Shown here: piece after piece, positions 1 to 7,123 of the stretch
Numbering within the stretch: the stretch's first letter is position 1
Layout: every line of letters starts with the position of its first letter
From: Sabulicella rubraurantiaca
GTDB taxonomy: Bacteria > Pseudomonadota > Alphaproteobacteria > Acetobacterales > Acetobacteraceae
Length of the DNA stretch: 64,000 bases
NCBI RefSeq assembly: GCF_017355885.1
Contig: NZ_JAFEUU010000017.1
Span: 1 to 64,000, forward strand
Direction: 5' to 3'
The notes under the pieces: generated by a model
What the model was told of the DNA's origin: nothing
Databases searched by the model: none
Seen by the model: only the letters and a program-made list of their open reading frames with translations
Translations under genes and position numbers: made by a program

Positions 1-32
1 ACCCGCAGATCCTCCGACAAGGTCTTCGCCAT
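1..32 (-). CDS. Start of IS630-type transposase (partial)
   Basis: Only the first ten codons are inside the window, read leftward from an ATG at 32-30: MAKTLSEDLR. This start resembles the N-terminus of IS630-family orfA proteins, which typically open with M-A-x-x-L-S-x-D-L-R before a helix-turn-helix. A strong ribosome binding site (GGAGG, followed by CAGAAGGC) sits just upstream on the minus strand. The identification rests on very few residues; the rest of the gene lies off the left edge. Confidence 0.45.
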   Translation of the reverse strand, partial: MAKTLSEDLR

Positions 33-288
33 GCCTTCTGCCTCCGCTCAGCAGAAAGGGTGAATCAGATCACCCCCGCGTCGGGGAAGCGCTTTCGCGA
101 ATCAGCTCGAACAGAATTTGCTCTAGCCGCGGCGCGGAAGCCAAGCCCTCCGTGCGTTGGCTCCAAGGCCAAAATGACGAAGTCGTCACTGTGGCTTGGG
201 AAGGCGAACCACCGACGCGCCGGGTCCGTTCCTGTCGGGCTCCATGACGCCACGGCACGTGGAGCCGCACAGGGAAGGAGGACACTGA
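33..288. other. Non-coding gap between transposase start and KGG gene
   Basis: No convincing gene is visible. The reading frames here on both strands lack family motifs; a 480-codon minus-strand frame that starts at 1507 crosses the region but is a shadow of the monooxygenase gene. The gap should hold the outer end of the IS630-type element, whose exact terminus I could not define, plus the promoter and ribosome binding site of the KGG gene. Confidence 0.5.
205..230 (+). promoter_or_regulatory. Possible EcfG-type promoter of the KGG gene
   Basis: CGAAC at 205-209 and CGTT at 227-230 are separated by 17 bases. The alphaproteobacterial general stress sigma factor EcfG recognises GGAAC-N16/17-CGTT, so one base of the -35 box differs. 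It lies about 60 bases before the KGG start codon, and KGG proteins are often part of the general stress response. This is a motif match by eye only. Confidence 0.35.
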
Positions 289-507
289 ATGGCAGGCAAC
301 AACCAGCAAGGTGGCAAGCAGGGGGGCAATTTCGCCCAGGACCGCGAGAAAGCGTCAGAGGCCGGAAAGAAAGGCGGCCAGATGTCGCAGGGCGGCGGGA
401 GCCGCAGCCAGCAGGGCAGCAGCAATCCCGGCAACTTCGCCAATGACCGCGAGAAGGCCTCCGAGGCCGGGCGCAAGGGCGGCCAGAATTCGCATGGCGG
501 CCGCTGA
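289..507 (+). CDS. KGG-repeat stress protein (YciG-like)
   Basis: This 72-residue protein is very hydrophilic and glycine-rich and consists of two copies of a 19-residue unit, GNFAQDREKASEAGKKGGQ at 13-31 and a near copy at 48-66. The K-G-G motif with the acidic-basic DREKASEAG stretch identifies the stress-induced KGG family (PF10685; E. coli YciG and Bacillus GsiB-like proteins), thought to act as small hydrophilin-like protectants; the molecular role is not established. A good ribosome binding site (AAGGAGG) precedes the ATG. It stands alone, with the next gene 64 bases downstream. Upstream is an EcfG-like promoter motif. Confidence 0.85.
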   Translation: MAGNNQQGGKQGGNFAQDREKASEAGKKGGQMSQGGGSRSQQGSSNPGNFANDREKASEAGRKGGQNSHGGR

Positions 508-571
508 CGCCTGACGCCGGGCCGGCCGGGTCTGGCCCGGCGCGGGGAAGCACGGATAGTCTCGCGCTTCC

Positions 572-1567
572 ATGCTTCCCCGCCTTTCCATCCTCGACCA
601 ATCCACCGTTGTCTCGGGCCGCTCCCCTGGCGATGCGATCCAGGAGACGCTGGCCCTCGCGCAGCTCGCTGACCGGCTGGGCTATGCGCGCTACTGGCTC
701 GCCGAGCACCACAACAGCGCCAGCCATGCCGGCTCCGCGCCCGAGATCCTGATCGCCGCCATCGCCGCCACCACGAAGCGCATCCGCATCGGCTCCGCCG
801 GTGTGATGCTGCCGCATTACGCTGCGCTGAAGGTCGCCGAGCAGTTTCGTGCTCTCGAAGCGATTGCGCCTGGGCGCATCGACCTCGGCGTGGGGCGTGC
901 GCCGGGCAGCGACGGACGCACGGCCTATGCGCTCAACCCCAACGCTGCACAGGCTGCGGATGCGTTCCCCGCCCAGGTGCGCGACCTGCTGGGTTGGCTG
1001 GGCGACGGCCTGCCCGAAGGCCACCCGTTCCGCGAGGTGCGTGCCAGCCCCGCCATCGCGACGCGGCCGGAGGTCTGGGTGCTTGGCTCCAGCGATTACG
1101 GCGCGCAGCTCGCGGCGTATTTCGGCCTCCCTTACTGCTTCGCGCATTTCATCACCGACGGGCGCGGCGCGGCGGAGGCGCTGCATTTCTACCGCGAGGG
1201 CTTCCGCGGCGACCGCCCGCGTGCCGGCGTCGCCGTCTATGCGCTGGCAGCCGAAACGGAGGAGGAGGCGCAGCGCCTCTTCCTCCCGCGCGGCCTGTGG
1301 CGCCTCCATCGCGACCGCGGCCACTTCCCTCCCCTGCCGACGCTGGAGGAGGCGGAGGCGCATCCCTGGACGCAGGCCGAGCGGGACAGGGTGGAGGCGA
1401 TGCGCGCCCGCGCCCTGATCGGCACGGCGGACCAAGTGCGCGACCGCATCGCCGCCCTGGCCGCCGAGATGGGCGTGCAGGAAGTGGCGGTGCTGACCCC
1501 CTGCCACGATGCGGAGGCGCGGCGGCGTTCCGTTACCCTGCTGGCCGGGGCCTTCGGATTGGCTTGA
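572..1567 (+). CDS. LLM-class flavin-dependent oxidoreductase (MsnO8-type)
   Basis: The 331-residue product is a bacterial-luciferase-like monooxygenase, cytosolic, expected to use reduced flavin. The N-terminus (LSILDQS) and the segment YWLAEHHN at about 47-54 match the luciferase-like subfamily TIGR03558 (MsnO8 type); a C-terminal segment GTADQVRDRI is the typical segment that closes the TIM barrel. Length is normal for the family. The substrate cannot be told from sequence. It is transcribed in the same direction as the YeiH-type gene 53 bases downstream, but the two have no obvious functional link. Confidence 0.85.
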   Translation: MLPRLSILDQSTVVSGRSPGDAIQETLALAQLADRLGYARYWLAEHHNSASHAGSAPEILIAAIAATTKRIRIGSAGVMLPHYAALKVAEQFRALEAIAPGRIDLGVGRAPGSDGRTAYALNPNAAQAADAFPAQVRDLLGWLGDGLPEGHPFREVRASPAIATRPEVWVLGSSDYGAQLAAYFGLPYCFAHFITDGRGAAEALHFYREGFRGDRPRAGVAVYALAAETEEEAQRLFLPRGLWRLHRDRGHFPPLPTLEEAEAHPWTQAERDRVEAMRARALIGTADQVRDRIAALAAEMGVQEVAVLTPCHDAEARRRSVTLLAGAFGLA

Positions 1568-1620
1568 CGCTCCCTGCCCACGGGTGGACCGTGCACGGCG
1601 AAACGTCCAGAATCCGGTTC

Positions 1621-2646
1621 ATGGCTCTTCCCGTCAGCGCCCCGGCGGCGCCGTCCTCTTCCTTGTCGCGCCTTCGGGAAATCGCGCCAGGGCTCCTTCT
1701 CTGCCTCGTCATCGCGGCCCTGTGCATCATGATCCGCAATGCCACGGGCATCGCGGCGCTGAACCCTGTCGTGCTGGCGCTCGCCGCCGGCATCGCGATC
1801 GGCGCCACGGTGGGGCGGCCGGCCGCGCTGAAGCCCGGCATCGCCTACGCGGTGAAGCCGCTGCTGCGCGCCGCCATCGTCCTCCTGGGATTGCAGGTGA
1901 CGCTGGGGGAACTGGTCGCGCTCGGCCCGGGGGCGCTGGCCCTGGCGGTGGCGGTGGTGGCGCTCACCCTGCCCTTCACCATCTGGCTCGGCCGCGTGCT
2001 GGGGGTGGAGCCGGCGCTGTCGCAACTCATCGGCACCGGCACGGCGATCTGCGGCGCCTCGGCCATCGTCGCCGCCAACCAGGTGGCGCGCGGCAAGGAC
2101 GAGGACGTGACCTATGCCCTCGCCGTCATCACCCTCTGCGGCACGGCCTCCCTGATCCTGTTTCCGCTCCTGGGCGATCTGATGGGCATGTCCGAGCGCG
2201 CCTACGGCCTCTGGGCCGGCGCCGCCATCCATGAGGTGGTGCAGGCGGTGGGCGCGGCGGCGGCGGGCGGGCCGGAAGCCTCGCAATCCGGCACGGTGAT
2301 GAAGCTGGCGCGCGTTTTCCTGCTGGCCCCGGCCGTGGTGGCGCTGGGCTGGTGGGTGGCGCGCGGCGGTACCGAGGCGGGCGCGGCCAAGGCCCCGGTG
2401 CCCTGGTTCGCCTTCGGCTTCCTGGGACTGGTCGTGCTTGGCTCCACCGGCCTCGTGCCCAGGGCGGCGGTGGACGCGTCGCGTTTCCTCGTACCGCTGA
2501 TGCTCGCCGCCTCCGTGGCGGCGCTCGGCATCTCCACCGACCTCAAGGCGCTGAAGAAGCGCGGAGCGCGCCCGCTGCTGCTGGGCGTCGCCTCCACAGT
2601 GTTCATCGCCGTGCTGGCGCTCGTGGGCGTGGCGCTCGTCGGCTAG
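1621..2646 (+). CDS. YeiH family putative sulfate exporter
   Basis: This 341-residue integral membrane protein has about ten hydrophobic segments and belongs to the YeiH/UPF0324 family (Cons_hypoth698), annotated as putative sulfate exporters. Conserved stretches seen are GLQVTLGE (about 81-88), GTGTAICGASAI (about 139-150) and the AAIHEVVQAVGA segment in the second half. The open frame extends far upstream into the monooxygenase gene, but the ATG at 1621 gives the normal family N-terminus. Its TAG stop overlaps by four bases the stop of the convergent DUF169 gene. Transport substrate is unproven; some relatives are linked to taurine or cysteine metabolism. Confidence 0.85.
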   Translation: MALPVSAPAAPSSSLSRLREIAPGLLLCLVIAALCIMIRNATGIAALNPVVLALAAGIAIGATVGRPAALKPGIAYAVKPLLRAAIVLLGLQVTLGELVALGPGALALAVAVVALTLPFTIWLGRVLGVEPALSQLIGTGTAICGASAIVAANQVARGKDEDVTYALAVITLCGTASLILFPLLGDLMGMSERAYGLWAGAAIHEVVQAVGAAAAGGPEASQSGTVMKLARVFLLAPAVVALGWWVARGGTEAGAAKAPVPWFAFGFLGLVVLGSTGLVPRAAVDASRFLVPLMLAASVAALGISTDLKALKKRGARPLLLGVASTVFIAVLALVGVALVG

Positions 2647-3446
2647 CTCTTCCCGGCATAGGAGCGGCCCATCCCCTCGGCCGGGTCGGCCTGGGGGCCA
2701 TAGGGCATGATGGGATAGCGCAGCCCCGCCTTGGACAGGCCCATCAGCCCCTCGACGGCGGCGCGGAGGTCGGCGGGCGGGCAGGCCATCAGCATCTCGT
2801 CATCTGCGACACCGCCATAGCGCCGCTCGGCATAGCAGGGGATGGAGAGGCAGGCTGTGCGGTCGCGCAGCGCGCGGCCCCAGGAATCGGCGCAGGCACT
2901 CTCCCCGGTCACGGAGAAGTCGAAGCGCCGGTAGTTGCGCCATTGCAGCCCGTTGATGAAGAGGATCATCTGCGCCGGGTTCGCGTAGAACAGGCAGATA
3001 TCGGGTGGATCGAGCCGCCCCGATCGCAGGGGCGAGACGACGAGGCCGTGATGCACCGGGGCAGCGCGCGGCATCTGCGCCTGGTGCGCCGCCGCCGCCT
3101 CGCGGTTCTCGAACCACACCCCCTCCATCTTGCGGCCGGAAAGGTAGAGTTCCGAGGGCTCGTTCAGCCCGATCACCCCGCCGCAATTGCTGAATTCGGG
3201 CACGTTGTCGTGGGTGATGCCGAGGGTGAATCCGGCGATACGTGCCTGGGTGACCAGCTGGCAGGTGGAATAGCGGCGCCCCGGGTTGGGCCGGCGCAAC
3301 CCCGGCACCGCCTCGAACTCCGCCGCATCCGTGAACAGCTTCATGCCGATGGGCAGCGTGCGAAGCTTCAGCAGCTCGGAAAGCTGCGCGGCGAGCTGCG
3401 TCAGCTCGGCCGCCCCGGGGCCCGGCGGGGCTGGGCTGGTGTCCAT
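2643..3446 (-). CDS. DUF169 domain protein
   Basis: The product is 267 residues, soluble, and matches the DUF169 family: LPIGMKLF near residue 35, a YSTCQLVTQAR segment, FSNCGGVIGL, and a late SIPCYAERR segment. These give conserved cysteines (TCQ, SNCGG, IPCYAERR). Function is unknown; DUF169 proteins are often found beside molybdenum or redox enzymes. The gene is single, convergent with the YeiH gene and divergent from the glycosyltransferase gene, sharing a short 53-base upstream region with it. Confidence 0.8.
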   Translation of the reverse strand: MDTSPAPPGPGAAELTQLAAQLSELLKLRTLPIGMKLFTDAAEFEAVPGLRRPNPGRRYSTCQLVTQARIAGFTLGITHDNVPEFSNCGGVIGLNEPSELYLSGRKMEGVWFENREAAAAHQAQMPRAAPVHHGLVVSPLRSGRLDPPDICLFYANPAQMILFINGLQWRNYRRFDFSVTGESACADSWGRALRDRTACLSIPCYAERRYGGVADDEMLMACPPADLRAAVEGLMGLSKAGLRYPIMPYGPQADPAEGMGRSYAGKS

Positions 3447-3499
3447 GGTGTCCTCCCTCGTTCTGCCGCCGATGCTAGGGCGGCGGGGCAGGATGCGCT

Positions 3500-4717
3500 A
3501 TGCGCCTGGGGCCGATGCACCTCCTCCTCGACATCTCGCTGACCGTCGCCAAGCCCTGGTTGCTCGCGCCCTCGGGAATCGACCGGGTCGAGTTCGCCCA
3601 TGCGCGCCACTGGTCGCGCCTGCCGTCGCGCGACATCACCTTCGTGATGCGCACCGCCTGGGACCGGCTCGCTGCCCTGCCGGACGGGCTGGCGCGGGAG
3701 ATCCTGGCCGACGCCGCCGCGCGCATCGCGCCGGGGCTGGACCACCGGGGCATGTCGCTGCGCGCCCGTCCGGCCCTGGCGATGACGCGGCAATTCCTCG
3801 GCGACGGGGTGGCGCGACTGCGCGCCCGCCTCTCCGAGCGTCGGGATGCCGTGCTGCTTTCCGTCTCCTGCGCCACGCTGCACAAGCACGCCGCGCTGGC
3901 GGCCGTGAAGCGGCGCGGGGCGCGCATCGCGGCGCTGGTCCACGACGTCATCCCCCTCACCCACCCGCATTGCTTCCCGCAGGGCGAGGCGGAGCGCCAT
4001 GCGCGCCGCATGGAGGGCGTGTCGCGCTTCGCCGATGCCGCCATCGCCGTCTCCGCCGCGACGCGCGACGAGATGCAGGGCTGGTTCACGGCGCGCGGCC
4101 TCCCCCTCCCGCCTGTGGAGGTAGCGCATCTCGGCCTCGACCTTCCTCCACCCGATCCGGTGCCGGGCGGAGGGGAGCGGCCCTATTTCGTCATGCTTGG
4201 CTCGCTGGAGCCGCGGAAGAATCACTGGCTGATGCTGGAGGCATGGCGGGAGATGGCAGGCCAGGCCGATGCGCCGCGCCTCGTCATCATCGGCCGCCGC
4301 CCGGCCGAGCCGCATCTGGGCACCATCCTGCTGGATCGCGGCGATTTCGGCGGCCTCGTCGAGTATCGCGGGCGTCTCCCGGATCGCGAGGCGGCGCGGC
4401 TCCTGCGCGGGGCGCGGGCCCTGCTCTTCCCCTCTCTCACCGAGGGCTTCGGCATCCCGGTGGCCGAGGCGTTGGCGCTCGGTGTCCCCGTCCTCGCTTC
4501 CGACATCCCTGCCTTCCGCGAGGTGGGGGGCGACACGCCCGAGTTCCTCCATCCGCTGGACGGGCCGGGCTGGCGCGAGGCGGTGCTGGATTACGCCAGG
4601 CCGGCCAGCGCCCGCCGCGCGGCGCAATTGGCGCGCATGGCCGGATGGCGCGCGCCGTCCTGGGGTGGGCATTTCGCCGTGGTGGAGCGGGTCTTGGAAG
4701 GGCTGGCGCGGGGCTAA
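3500..4717 (+). CDS. Glycosyltransferase family 4
   Basis: The 405-residue protein carries the C-terminal GT-B domain of family-4 (group 1) glycosyltransferases: a substrate/nucleotide region beginning FVMLGSLEPRKNH (about 233-245) and the E-x7-E signature EGFGIPVAEALALG near residue 315-328, which contacts the sugar-nucleotide donor. The N-terminal half is the more variable acceptor domain. It probably adds a sugar to a cell-surface polysaccharide or lipid; donor and acceptor are unknown. No polysaccharide cluster surrounds it, and an IS5-type element starts directly after its TAA stop codon, so downstream genes of a former cluster may have been lost. Confidence 0.85.
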   Translation: MRLGPMHLLLDISLTVAKPWLLAPSGIDRVEFAHARHWSRLPSRDITFVMRTAWDRLAALPDGLAREILADAAARIAPGLDHRGMSLRARPALAMTRQFLGDGVARLRARLSERRDAVLLSVSCATLHKHAALAAVKRRGARIAALVHDVIPLTHPHCFPQGEAERHARRMEGVSRFADAAIAVSAATRDEMQGWFTARGLPLPPVEVAHLGLDLPPPDPVPGGGERPYFVMLGSLEPRKNHWLMLEAWREMAGQADAPRLVIIGRRPAEPHLGTILLDRGDFGGLVEYRGRLPDREAARLLRGARALLFPSLTEGFGIPVAEALALGVPVLASDIPAFREVGGDTPEFLHPLDGPGWREAVLDYARPASARRAAQLARMAGWRAPSWGGHFAVVERVLEGLARG

Positions 4718-5032
4718 GGCCCGTTTGCACCTGAGCCAATCAAGCGCGGCGGCGAGGTAGAGCACCCCGAGGTAGGCGCAGGCAGTTTTCTCGTACCGGG
4801 TGGCGGCCGCATGCCATTCCTTCAGCCGCGCCCACAGGGTCTCCACGAGTGGGCGTCTGGCGTGGGCCTAGCCCAGATGGGAGATGGGTGCCTCGTTGCG
4901 CTTAGCTGGCACGGTGGGACGTGCACCGAGATCCCAGACGTGCTGGCGAAAGGCGGGGCCGCTCTAGCCGCAATTAGCAGCGCCTCAGAGAGGCATGTCA
5001 GGCAGGCGCGCGAGCAGCGGCACGGCGTGGGG
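4718..5032 (-). mobile_element. Truncated IS5-type element
   Basis: This 315-base stretch follows base by base the left part of the complete IS5-type element at 6281-7123, with many substitutions. It starts with GGCCCGTTTGCACCTGA, a close copy of that element's terminal repeat, directly after the CTAA (a YTAR-type target) that ends the glycosyltransferase gene. It encodes the C-terminal part of the transposase (VETLWARLKEWHAA and the following block) with in-frame stops upstream. Similarity ends at 5032, where an IS3-type end begins. More than half of the element is missing, so it is dead. Confidence 0.8.
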
Positions 5033-5165
5033 TGATCCTGACTCCGAAAACTGATCCAGGCGGGGTGCAAATTCGTTGGGCACGCTGAACCCCTGCGAGG
5101 GGAAAGGTGCTATGAAGCAGAAACGATATACGGATGAGCAAATCGCCTTTGCCCCGCGGCGGGCG
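5033..5165 (+). mobile_element. Left-end fragment of an IS3-type (IS407-like) element
   Basis: The bases TGATCCTGACTCCGAAAACT at 5033-5052 look like the left terminus of IS3-family elements of the IS407 group. An ATG at 5112 opens MKQKRYTDEQIAFA, the typical first residues of the IS3-family orfA helix-turn-helix protein. After about 14 codons the similarity breaks, so only an orfA stub remains. The fragment begins exactly where the IS5-type remnant stops, meaning it inserted into that older element and later lost its right part. The right boundary is approximate. Confidence 0.6.
5112..5165 (+). pseudogene. IS3-family orfA stub
   Basis: Translation from the ATG at 5112 gives MKQKRYTDEQIAFA and then diverges from the expected family sequence (usually a leucine-arginine-glutamine-alanine continuation). 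A ribosome binding site (GAGGGGAAAGG) remains upstream. The frame runs on to 5369 without family similarity, so the visible transposase is a short N-terminal fragment. Confidence 0.55.
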
Positions 5166-5274
5166 TGGCCACTATGGCGTTTTGCATCAGTTTTGAGAGG
5201 CCTCCGCTTATTCTCGCTTGCTAAGGAAGCCGTTTGCAGGAAGCCTGAGCGTTGCTCGACCGGAGGAGACGGGG

Positions 5275-6093
5275 ATGAGTATCGCAAGAGGACCTGCACT
5301 TACCTTCCTGCTTGCTATCGGGCTACTCTCGCCACCGGCTGTCACGCGTGCTCTGTCCGAACCGGTTAGTGTCGGCTTAGCCGGCAGTTTCCAAAGCGAG
5401 CTTGGTTGTGCTGGCGACTTCAATCTGAGTTGCCCGCAGACTCAGCTCGTCTTTGACGCGATTGATAAAGCATGGCAACGGACACTTACCATCCCTGCCG
5501 GCAATTACAGCTATGTCGTGGGGCTGAACGGCAGCTTTACCGAAAGCTATGGGTTGAACACGCAACCAGGGGTAAACATCCCGCTTGGCCTTTCCGATAC
5601 GCAGGCAGTAAAATTCTATTACAGCGATGAAACGAATTGGATTACCGACAGCATCAACTCTCGCATTGTTGTCCTCGCTGGCAGTTTCCAAAGCGAACTT
5701 GGCTGTACTGGTGATTTCGATCCGAGCTGCCTGCGAACTTGGCTGCAAGATCCCGATGGGAATGGCATTTACACACTCACAGTCGATGCACTCCCAGCAG
5801 GCGCTTACTCGTTCGTTGTCGCGGTAGGCGAGAGCTTCAACGAAGTGTATGGCCCTAATGGCGCGCCGTTCGGCGGGAACATCAACTTCACCGTGACTAA
5901 CGATAGCCTGCCCCTCACATTTGAGTTCACAAGTGCCACGAATGTTATCCGGCTTATACCGAACTCCACTCCTGAAACACCGGTTCCAGAGCCTGCGTCG
6001 GCTACTCTGCTCACTGCTGGGCTTCTCGGGATCTTCGGCATCCGCTTGAGCCGAAAGCGACGGCATCGTCGCCCCATTGGAGGTCTGATTTAA
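5275..6093 (+). CDS. PEP-CTERM protein with two X25-like domains
   Basis: The 272-residue product is an exported protein. It has a hydrophobic signal segment (about 8-26), two homologous modules at about 31-127 and 131-226, each opening with LAGSFQSELGC and containing GNYSYVVGLNGSFTESYG or the matching PAGAYSFVVAVGESFNEVYG, and a C-terminal PEP-CTERM sorting signal (VPEPAS at 237-242, hydrophobic helix, basic SRKRRHRR tail). The modules resemble the X25 domains next to catalytic parts in pullulanases and amylases. PEP-CTERM proteins are cleaved by an exosortase; none is present here. The ATG at 5275 follows a strong GGAGGAGAC site. Base composition is clearly lower in GC than the neighbours, and IS remnants flank it, so transfer is likely. 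Function unknown. Confidence 0.75.
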   Translation: MSIARGPALTFLLAIGLLSPPAVTRALSEPVSVGLAGSFQSELGCAGDFNLSCPQTQLVFDAIDKAWQRTLTIPAGNYSYVVGLNGSFTESYGLNTQPGVNIPLGLSDTQAVKFYYSDETNWITDSINSRIVVLAGSFQSELGCTGDFDPSCLRTWLQDPDGNGIYTLTVDALPAGAYSFVVAVGESFNEVYGPNGAPFGGNINFTVTNDSLPLTFEFTSATNVIRLIPNSTPETPVPEPASATLLTAGLLGIFGIRLSRKRRHRRPIGGLI

Positions 6094-6194
6094 CGTTCGT
6101 TTGCTTTGTTGCCGCTGCTGACGCCTACTCGCCTCCTAACGCGCGCCGAGGCGATGTCCTCGCCGTCGCCCATGCCGCGCTTGCTCGGATATAG

Positions 6195-6280
6195 CCGTTG
6201 GCCGCGGCCCATCTGCCTTCCTCCGGCGGCCACGAGATCGTCGGATTCGATGTGTCGGCGGAGAGGGTACGGCTCGCCAG
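6195..6280 (+). pseudogene. Possible nucleotide-sugar dehydrogenase scrap
   Basis: Reading from 6195 gives PLAAAHLPSSGGHEIVGFDV followed by SAERVRLARA, which looks like the start of the Rossmann fold of UDP-sugar dehydrogenases (G-Y-V-G-L-P-L-A-A, then G-H-E-V-V-G-F-D). The usual glycine-rich turn is disrupted just before 6195, and the IS5-type element follows directly at 6281. I infer a gene fragment left after deletion and insertion; chance resemblance is possible over 29 residues. The 100 bases before it (6094-6194) hold nothing I recognise. Confidence 0.35.
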
Positions 6281-6293
6281 GGCCCGCTAGCGC
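6281..6293. repeat. IS5-type terminal inverted repeat, left
   Basis: GGCCCGCTAGCGC; it pairs with the reverse complement of 7111-7123 in 11 of 13 positions. The truncated element at 4718 begins with a similar sequence. Confidence 0.75.
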
Positions 6294-6712
6294 TTAAGCC
6301 AGTCGAACGTGGCAGCGAGGCAGAGGACGCCGAGAAAGGATCGCGCGGTTTTCTCGTAGCGGGTGGCAACCGCGCGCCACTCCTTCAGCCGGGCCCAGAG
6401 GTTCTCCACGAGGCGCCGACTGGCGCAGGCCCAATTCGAGCAGGCGACGGGCGCTTCATTTTGCTTGCTCGGCACGGCAGGCCGGGCGCCGAGATTCCAG
6501 ATGTGCTCGCGGAAGGAATGGCTGCTGTATCCGCGATCAGCCACCACCCAAAGCGGCACATTGGGCAGTCGCGCGAGCCGCGGCACGGCGCGGGGCAATT
6601 CGTGAGCCTGTCCGGGTGCGAGCGCAAAGGCCACCGCCCGGCCTGTGCCATCGGCGATCACGCACGTTTTCGCGCCGAAACCACCGCGCGAGCGGCCGAG
6701 CGCTCGCGGCAC
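6287..6712 (-). pseudogene. IS5-family transposase, C-terminal part
   Basis: From a GTG at 6712 this gives 141 residues: LGRSRGGFGAKTCVIADG, a catalytic-aspartate segment VVADRGYSSHSF and a glutamate segment RLVENLWARLKEW, the second D and the E of the DDE triad of IS5-family transposases. It lies in the same frame as the N-terminal part at 6761-7060; codons between them read SGKKAWRRARRAV, and only the TAA at 6763-6761 separates the halves. Whether it is translated separately or the copy is dead is not clear; a run of seven A residues lies 20 bases after the stop. Confidence 0.75.
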
Positions 6713-6760
6713 CGCGCGCCGTGCCCTTCTCCAGGCTTTTTTTCCTGACCCACCTGCGGC

Positions 6761-7060
6761 TTACTGGTGAGCGCGAATGGCGGCGCCATCGAGAAAGGTC
6801 ATACCGAGAGCAATGCTGCGCTCTTGCGCCAGCCGCAGCAGCCACTCCCACACATCGAGCCGCGACCAGCGGATGAAGGGCTGGGCGGCCATCCACCACG
6901 GACCCAGCTCGGCGGGTATGGCGCGCCACTTGGCACCGTTCTCGTGCCGCCAAAGGATCGCTGAAATCGTCCAGCGCAGATGACGCGGCGGTACCTTGGC
7001 GTGCGGCCGGCAGGCTTCGATCAGCGGCTCCAGCACCGTCCGTCGTTCGTCGGTCAGCAT
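6761..7060 (-). CDS. IS5-family transposase, N-terminal part
   Basis: This 99-residue protein begins MLTDERRTVLEPLIEACRP and contains the DUF4096-type IS5 N-terminal domain (RHLRWTISAILWRHENGAKW, WMAAQPFIRWSRLDVWEWLL) and the first catalytic aspartate in MTFLDGAAIRAHQ. In related IS427-group elements orfA ends a little further on, at a slippery A-run, and is joined to orfB by frameshifting. Here a TAA comes before that run and orfB is already in the same frame, so a frameshift cannot join them. Confidence 0.75.
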   Translation of the reverse strand: MLTDERRTVLEPLIEACRPHAKVPPRHLRWTISAILWRHENGAKWRAIPAELGPWWMAAQPFIRWSRLDVWEWLLRLAQERSIALGMTFLDGAAIRAHQ

Positions 7061-7110
7061 GGCTTACCTCCGCAAAGCAAGCCCAACGCCGCCAACACCT
7101 TCGAGTTCAG

Positions 7111-7123
7111 GCGCTAACGGGTC
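7111..7123. repeat. IS5-type terminal inverted repeat, right
   Basis: The reverse complement is GACCCGTTAGCGC and matches the left repeat at 6281-6293 with two differences. The next three bases (7124-7126) are the stop codon of the permease gene. Confidence 0.75.

Larger units (their letters stand above)
6281..7123 (-). mobile_element. Complete IS5-type element (IS427-like), 843 bp
   Basis: Imperfect terminal inverted repeats bound the element: GGCCCGCTAGCGC at 6281-6293 and, read on the opposite strand, GACCCGTTAGCGC at 7123-7111 (11 of 13 identical). Between them lies an IS5-family DDE transposase in two parts. The right flank is TTAG, a YTAR-type target like the CTAA next to the truncated copy; the left flank is CCAG, so no clean target duplication is left. 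The element abuts the stop codon of the permease gene. Size and organisation fit the IS427 group. Confidence 0.85.

Noticed and set aside
65-1507. A 480-codon minus-strand open frame
   Set aside because: It runs antisense to the KGG and monooxygenase genes, is arginine- and alanine-rich low-complexity sequence typical of high-GC shadows, and has no family motif.
4718-7123. A functional composite transposon
   Set aside because: One IS5 copy is truncated, the other has a split transposase, the left flank of the complete copy (CCAG) does not match its right flank (TTAG), and no outer target duplication joins the two copies.
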